A DNA stretch of 10,140 nt from Porticoccus sp. GTDB taxonomy: Bacteria > Pseudomonadota > Gammaproteobacteria > Pseudomonadales > Porticoccaceae. Made by a program: the position numbers and the translations under genes. A model generated the notes under the pieces. It did no database searches and had not been told where the DNA came from. It saw only the letters and a list, made by a program, of their open reading frames with translations. Positions 7,072-10,140 of this stretch are shown here, piece after piece; position 1 is the stretch's first letter, and each line of letters starts with the position of its first letter. The stretch is from positions 1-10,140 of the forward strand of contig DRHD01000077.1 of assembly GCA_011049795.1 (NCBI GenBank). The letters are read 5' to 3'.

Positions 7072-7100
7072 GTTATATCGCTTCAAATGAAAATTGTCCA
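7072..7100 (-). promoter_or_regulatory. Likely sigma-70 promoter of rsmA-apaG-apaH
   Basis: On the minus strand TGGACA (7095-7100; 5 of 6 to consensus) and TATAAC (7072-7077; 5 of 6) are separated by exactly 17 bp. Transcription would start near 7065, about 29 nt before the TTG of rsmA. A second, weaker pair further upstream (TTGTCA, 17 bp, TTTACT) may also contribute. Confidence 0.55.
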
Positions 7101-7234
7101 TGCAAACCACTCAGTAAAGTTTTAGTGGGGCGCGGTGACAACTTGTATCAATTATCGCATTAATTAAAAATGGTGAGTAATAGAATACCCGAAACAAGGA
7201 TGTTACTTGAGCATAATAGATTGATCTGAGCACG

Positions 7235-7293
7235 TAGTTAGAAAAACAGGTTGGATCTGATGTATGCGGCAGGTTCAACGGGTGTTCTAACTA
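7235..7293. repeat. Spaced 9-bp inverted repeat
   Basis: TAGTTAGAA (7235-7243) and its exact reverse complement TTCTAACTA (7285-7293) flank 41 bp. The arms could pair in RNA, or they could mark the ends of an inserted or excised piece. The enclosed 41 bp include two CAGGTT copies (7247-7252, 7270-7275). There is no T-tract after either arm, so this is not an intrinsic terminator. Confidence 0.5.
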
Positions 7294-7384
7294 AACACGG
7301 AGGGCGCCTAGAAATATGCCCAATTGCTACTATCGTGAAGAGGCATAAAAGTCTGCATTTTATTTTTCGCCATGCGGTCAGACA

Positions 7385-8470
7385 TTATCCGCCCATCTGC
7401 GAACTGTGAAAAATGCTGTCAAATTCGTCAGATTTTTCACGAAAAATTGCCAGCAGTTCAGGGTCAAAATGGGATGGGCATGTTCGCCCGTCACCATCCA
7501 GCATGATAGACAGAGTTTTTTTGTGGTCGAATGCGGGCTTGTAGGGTCTTGCTGACCGTAGCGCATCATAAACATCGCCCAAAGTGGTAATACGAGCCTC
7601 AATGGGGATTTCAGCTCCTGTCAGGCCGTGTGGATATCCGCTGCCGTCCCAACGTTCGTGGTGGCCCCGTGCAATGTTGCTCGCCATCATCATCACCGGA
7701 TAAGTGGAACTTGACAGGATGCGATGTCCGATTTCAGTATGCTGTTTCATTATGGCGATTTCTTCGGCGGACAGCTTACCGGGTTTGAGTAGAATAGACT
7801 CTGGGGTGCCAATCTTGCCGACATCATGTAGTGGTGCGGCGAGTAGTATCATCTCCTGACGTTTTTTGGACCAACCCAGCTCATTAGCGATCAATTGGGT
7901 ATATTTACCCACTCGATGGATGTGGTCGCCGGTCTCTGGATCCTTGTATTCTGCGGCAGCAGCCAGACAATCCAGTGCCTCTGCATATGCGGCCTCGAGA
8001 TTTACATGTAATTTGCGGATTTCTACGGTTTTTGCCTCAACATCCGCCTTGAGAGCCTCTTGGTAATGATGCCTAGCTCTTTTCAGAAGCACCAGTTCCT
8101 CGGCACGGCGCACCACATGGATCACATGGTCGACATCGATAGGTTTCTGCAAAAAGTCCATGACACCAAGCTTTAGGGCTGTGATCGCCTCCCCGGTGTT
8201 ACCGTGGCCGGTAATGACGACAAATTCCAGCACACGACCCTTTTCGAGTTCCGCCTGGGCAATGCCGATCATCGTCAGCCCTGCGCGACCGGGCATTTGA
8301 AGATCGGTAAGGACAATAGAAATCTCTAGGTCGTCTCGAATCAGGTTTAGTCCCTCTTCGCCGCTAGCCGCAGTCATGCATTCGTAGCCTTCATTGGTCA
8401 GACACTCCAGCAGTTCATCGCAGATATCCGTTTCGTCATCGACAATCAGTATCTTGTTGGTCATTTTCAT
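7385..8470 (-). CDS. Response regulator with HD-GYP cyclic-di-GMP phosphodiesterase domain
   Basis: The 361-residue protein has a receiver (about 5-125) joined by a charged helical linker (about 126-168) to an HD-GYP domain (about 169-345), the RpfG-type architecture. Receiver residues are complete: acidic pair Asp11/Asp12, phospho-acceptor Asp56 (VLTDLQMPG), Thr87 (ITGHG) and Lys109 (QKP). HD-GYP residues are also complete: His183 in ETGDHIHRV, HD at 215-216 in LHDVGKIGTP, Lys219, His244, HHERWDGSGYP (270-280), and Asp299 in LGDVYDALRSARPY. An active phosphodiesterase degrading cyclic di-GMP is therefore likely, controlled by phosphorylation. The first ATG (8470) has AGGA 6 nt upstream and overlaps the stop of the preceding receiver gene as ATGA; a second ATG two codons on is less well placed. 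Output is expected on motility, biofilm or virulence-type traits, but the sequence does not say which. Confidence 0.94.
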   Translation of the reverse strand: MKMTNKILIVDDETDICDELLECLTNEGYECMTAASGEEGLNLIRDDLEISIVLTDLQMPGRAGLTMIGIAQAELEKGRVLEFVVITGHGNTGEAITALKLGVMDFLQKPIDVDHVIHVVRRAEELVLLKRARHHYQEALKADVEAKTVEIRKLHVNLEAAYAEALDCLAAAAEYKDPETGDHIHRVGKYTQLIANELGWSKKRQEMILLAAPLHDVGKIGTPESILLKPGKLSAEEIAIMKQHTEIGHRILSSSTYPVMMMASNIARGHHERWDGSGYPHGLTGAEIPIEARITTLGDVYDALRSARPYKPAFDHKKTLSIMLDGDGRTCPSHFDPELLAIFREKSDEFDSIFHSSQMGG

Positions 8471-8847
8471 CGGCCGTCCTGATTTTGTGTGACAGCCTTT
8501 GCTACTGCCTTAAGAAGTTGATCAACGTCCAGGGGCTTTTTTAGGAAGGGATATTCACTAATTTTCAGCCCGTTGGGGTCGACCTCCGGGCTACCATGTC
8601 CCGACATAACGAGAAAGGTGATGTCGCGCTCGAATTCAGCTCTTGCTTGGTTGATTAAGTTAGCGCCAGTCTTGCCGGGCATTTTTAGATCGGTCACCAC
8701 CAGGTTGATATCGGAATGGTTACGCAGGGCATCGAGTGCGGCATCAACCCTCTCGACACATACGGCCCCGTATCCTTCTTCGGTCAATGTCTCGGCGATC
8801 TCATCAAGGATCGCTATTTCGTCGTCGACCACGAGAATCCTGATCAT
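8467..8847 (-). CDS. Single-domain response regulator (receiver only)
   Basis: The 126-residue protein is a lone CheY-like receiver with no output domain. Seen: the acidic pair Asp8/Asp9 (VVDDE), phospho-acceptor Asp53 (VVTDLKMPG), Ser82 (MSGHG) and Lys104 (LKKP), so it should accept a phosphoryl group. The region where helix alpha-4 should lie contains Pro87, Pro91 and Gly93 (SPEVDPNGLKISEYP), unusual for a receiver's signalling face. The ATG at 8847 is 2 nt after the upstream kinase stop, with AGGAG overlapping that stop region at 8855-8859. The gene ends in an ATGA overlap with the HD-GYP regulator. It may relay phosphate, act as a phosphate sink, or contact another protein. Confidence 0.92.
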   Translation of the reverse strand: MIRILVVDDEIAILDEIAETLTEEGYGAVCVERVDAALDALRNHSDINLVVTDLKMPGKTGANLINQARAEFERDITFLVMSGHGSPEVDPNGLKISEYPFLKKPLDVDQLLKAVAKAVTQNQDGR

Positions 8848-8849
8848 TG

Positions 8850-10140
8850 CTAATCTCCTAGGAGCCTGTCGATGATGGGTAGCGTGATTGTAAACCTTGC
8901 ACCCTGATCGTTATTGCTGGCGTCTATACTTCCACCCATATCGCGGACGATACCATAGCTAACCGACAGCCCAAGGCCTGTTCCAGTACCTATTTTCTTG
9001 GTGGTATAGAAGGGCTCGAATATACGCTCAATAATATTTTCGGGTATGCCGCCGCCGTTATCCTCAACAATAATTTTGACGATCTTGGGATCGACTATTT
9101 CAACCGCCAACCGGATTTTCTTCCCCTTTACGTCACCATGGGATTGAATGGCATCCCGCGCATTGGTCAGTAGGTTGAGAAGCACCTGTTCGACCTGTAC
9201 TTGATGACCGAGAATCAGGGGGGAAGCCTCGGGCAGTTCGTGCTGAACCTCAATCTCCTCCAAGCGAAGTTGCTCGCCCAACAGGTCGAGTGCGCCCCGC
9301 ACCATGTCACAGGGATCAAGCAGGTAGGGTTTCTCCGATGCCTTGCGGCCGAACATCTGCATATGAGTGATGATGGCGGATGCTCGCTCGGTCTGTGCTG
9401 TTATTCTCTCCAGCTTTCCCGACAAGTATTTCTCGTCTACAGTACCTTTGTGAATTTTCCGCTGGATATTCCCCGCCGCCATGCGGATGACGTTGAGTGG
9501 CTGGTTCAGTTCGTGGGCCACGCTGGTGGCCATTTCACCCAGGGTGGACAGTTTGGACGCCTGTATAATCTGTGCCTCAGCCTGTTTTAATTCGGTGATA
9601 TCCTGGCCAATGCCGATCACACCGATGATATTTCCATCAATATCGCGTCGCGTGGACGAGCCAAGCAGCACATCAATTCGCTTTCCCGACTTGCTCTGCA
9701 GTGGAAACACGTAGTTTTCAGTCGTATCACCTTTAAGAGCTCTGTCCAAAACTCCCTTTACCGATGCTTGTTCGTCCTCGGTGATGAAATCATTCACCAG
9801 ATTTCTCCCCACCACCTCATCCTTACCGTAGCCGGTGATTAGTTCTGCATTTTTGTTCCACTCGTTGAGCAGTCCATTAGAGTCGATACCGAAAATGGGG
9901 GCATTTGCGGTATCGATCAATTGAGCTAATTCTATTGCCATACTCCTGGCTGATTGTTCGGCCAGCCTTCGTTCACAAATATTCCTAACGGCAACGACAC
10001 GCATGGATTCTTCACGATAAACGGCTTCTTGGTTCTGAATCTCGACGGGAGTAGATGAACCATCCTTATGAATGAGCTCGGCCTCCCAGGGTTCTATGCA
10101 GCCACTCTGCATACACTCATTTGCATGGGCGTGATATTCG
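8850..10140 (-). CDS. PAS-domain sensor histidine kinase, N-terminus outside window
   Basis: The frame is open to the right window edge, so the 5' end is missing; an ATG at 10112 is internal, because the codons before it (EYHAHANEC) continue a PAS-like fold. From that Met, seen: the end of a first PAS/PAC unit (EAELIHKDGSSTPVEI, about 10-25), a complete second PAS domain (about 60-175, ending GIGQDITELKQAE), the HisKA helix with His200 in SVAHELNQPLNVI, and a full HATPase domain. The ATP site is canonical: N box QVLLNLLTNARDAI with Asn313/Asn317, G1 box DNGGG (351-355), F box FEPFY (365-369) and G2 box GTGTGLGLS (375-383). The fragment shows no membrane segment. It should autophosphorylate on His200 and feed the two receivers encoded directly behind it, starting with the receiver 2 nt downstream. 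Confidence 0.94.
   Translation of the reverse strand, partial: EYHAHANECMQSGCIEPWEAELIHKDGSSTPVEIQNQEAVYREESMRVVAVRNICERRLAEQSARSMAIELAQLIDTANAPIFGIDSNGLLNEWNKNAELITGYGKDEVVGRNLVNDFITEDEQASVKGVLDRALKGDTTENYVFPLQSKSGKRIDVLLGSSTRRDIDGNIIGVIGIGQDITELKQAEAQIIQASKLSTLGEMATSVAHELNQPLNVIRMAAGNIQRKIHKGTVDEKYLSGKLERITAQTERASAIITHMQMFGRKASEKPYLLDPCDMVRGALDLLGEQLRLEEIEVQHELPEASPLILGHQVQVEQVLLNLLTNARDAIQSHGDVKGKKIRLAVEIVDPKIVKIIVEDNGGGIPENIIERIFEPFYTTKKIGTGTGLGLSVSYGIVRDMGGSIDASNNDQGARFTITLPIIDRLLGD

Larger units (their letters stand above)
7037..7384. other. 348-bp intergenic region between the HD-GYP gene and rsmA
   Basis: No credible gene is seen. The left 65 bp hold the rsmA ribosome site and promoter. 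The middle is AT-rich (the TAATTAAAAA tract near 7161-7170). At 7235-7293 there is a 9-bp perfect inverted repeat. At 7316-7348 a plus-strand mini-frame of ten codons (MPNCYYREEA) follows GGAGGG. Just beyond the HD-GYP stop, weak dyads (GTCT/AGAC and GCAT/ATGC between 7351 and 7383) run into TTTTA on the minus strand and could act as a poor terminator. The region separates two minus-strand transcription units. Confidence 0.6.

Noticed and set aside
7266..7290. tRNA-like T-arm (GGTTCAA) in the intergenic region
   Set aside because: The bases on either side of the loop do not pair into a 5-bp stem, and no acceptor or anticodon arm can be drawn.
7351..7383. Terminator after the HD-GYP gene
   Set aside because: The GTCT/AGAC and GCAT/ATGC pairs run into TTTTA on the minus strand, but the stem is short with a long loop and bulge; noted within the intergenic entry only.
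8573..8875. 100-codon plus-strand frame opposite the lone receiver
   Set aside because: It is an antisense shadow of a well-supported receiver gene with no recognisable domain.

Overview
The window looks like a chromosomal segment of a gammaproteobacterium with moderate G+C. The evidence is the end of rplQ (ribosomal protein L17), which closes the alpha ribosomal operon, and the typically proteobacterial order rsmA-apaG-apaH. I cannot name a genus from sequence alone. There are no tRNA or rRNA genes, CRISPR arrays or intact insertion sequences.

Layout. On the plus strand, the last 47 codons of rplQ (1-145) are followed by a strong rho-independent terminator (171-200), then a stand-alone galE (298-1335). 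Everything after that is on the minus strand. Read in the direction of transcription from the right edge, it has four blocks. (1) A two-component cassette: a PAS/PAS histidine kinase cut by the window edge (8850-10140), a single-domain receiver (8467-8847) and a receiver-HD-GYP protein (7385-8470), packed with 2-nt spacing and an ATGA overlap. (2) A 348-bp gap holding the likely rsmA promoter, then rsmA (6251-7036), apaG (5886-6254) and apaH (5048-5854). Both rsmA and apaH appear to start at TTG. (3) A short-chain fatty-acid-type permease of the AtoE family (3582-4904), coupled by a TAATG junction to a small SAM methyltransferase (2989-3582). (4) A membrane-anchored PAS histidine kinase (1402-2838) that converges on galE.

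How the genes work together. The right-hand cassette reads as a signalling route: the kinase senses through PAS domains and phosphorylates one or both receivers, and the HD-GYP protein hydrolyses cyclic di-GMP. The rsmA-apaG-apaH block is housekeeping (16S rRNA dimethylation and Ap4A turnover). The permease/methyltransferase pair is a small metabolic operon with an unknown substrate.

Most unusual observation. The kinase at 1402-2838 keeps its phospho-accepting histidine but has lost key residues of the N, G1 and G2 boxes of its ATP-binding domain. Its reading frame is intact and it has no response regulator beside it, so it may be a pseudokinase or a divergent kinase. The canonical kinase at the right edge of the same window is a direct internal comparison. 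Everything else is mostly ordinary, and I do not see a clear new multi-gene system.
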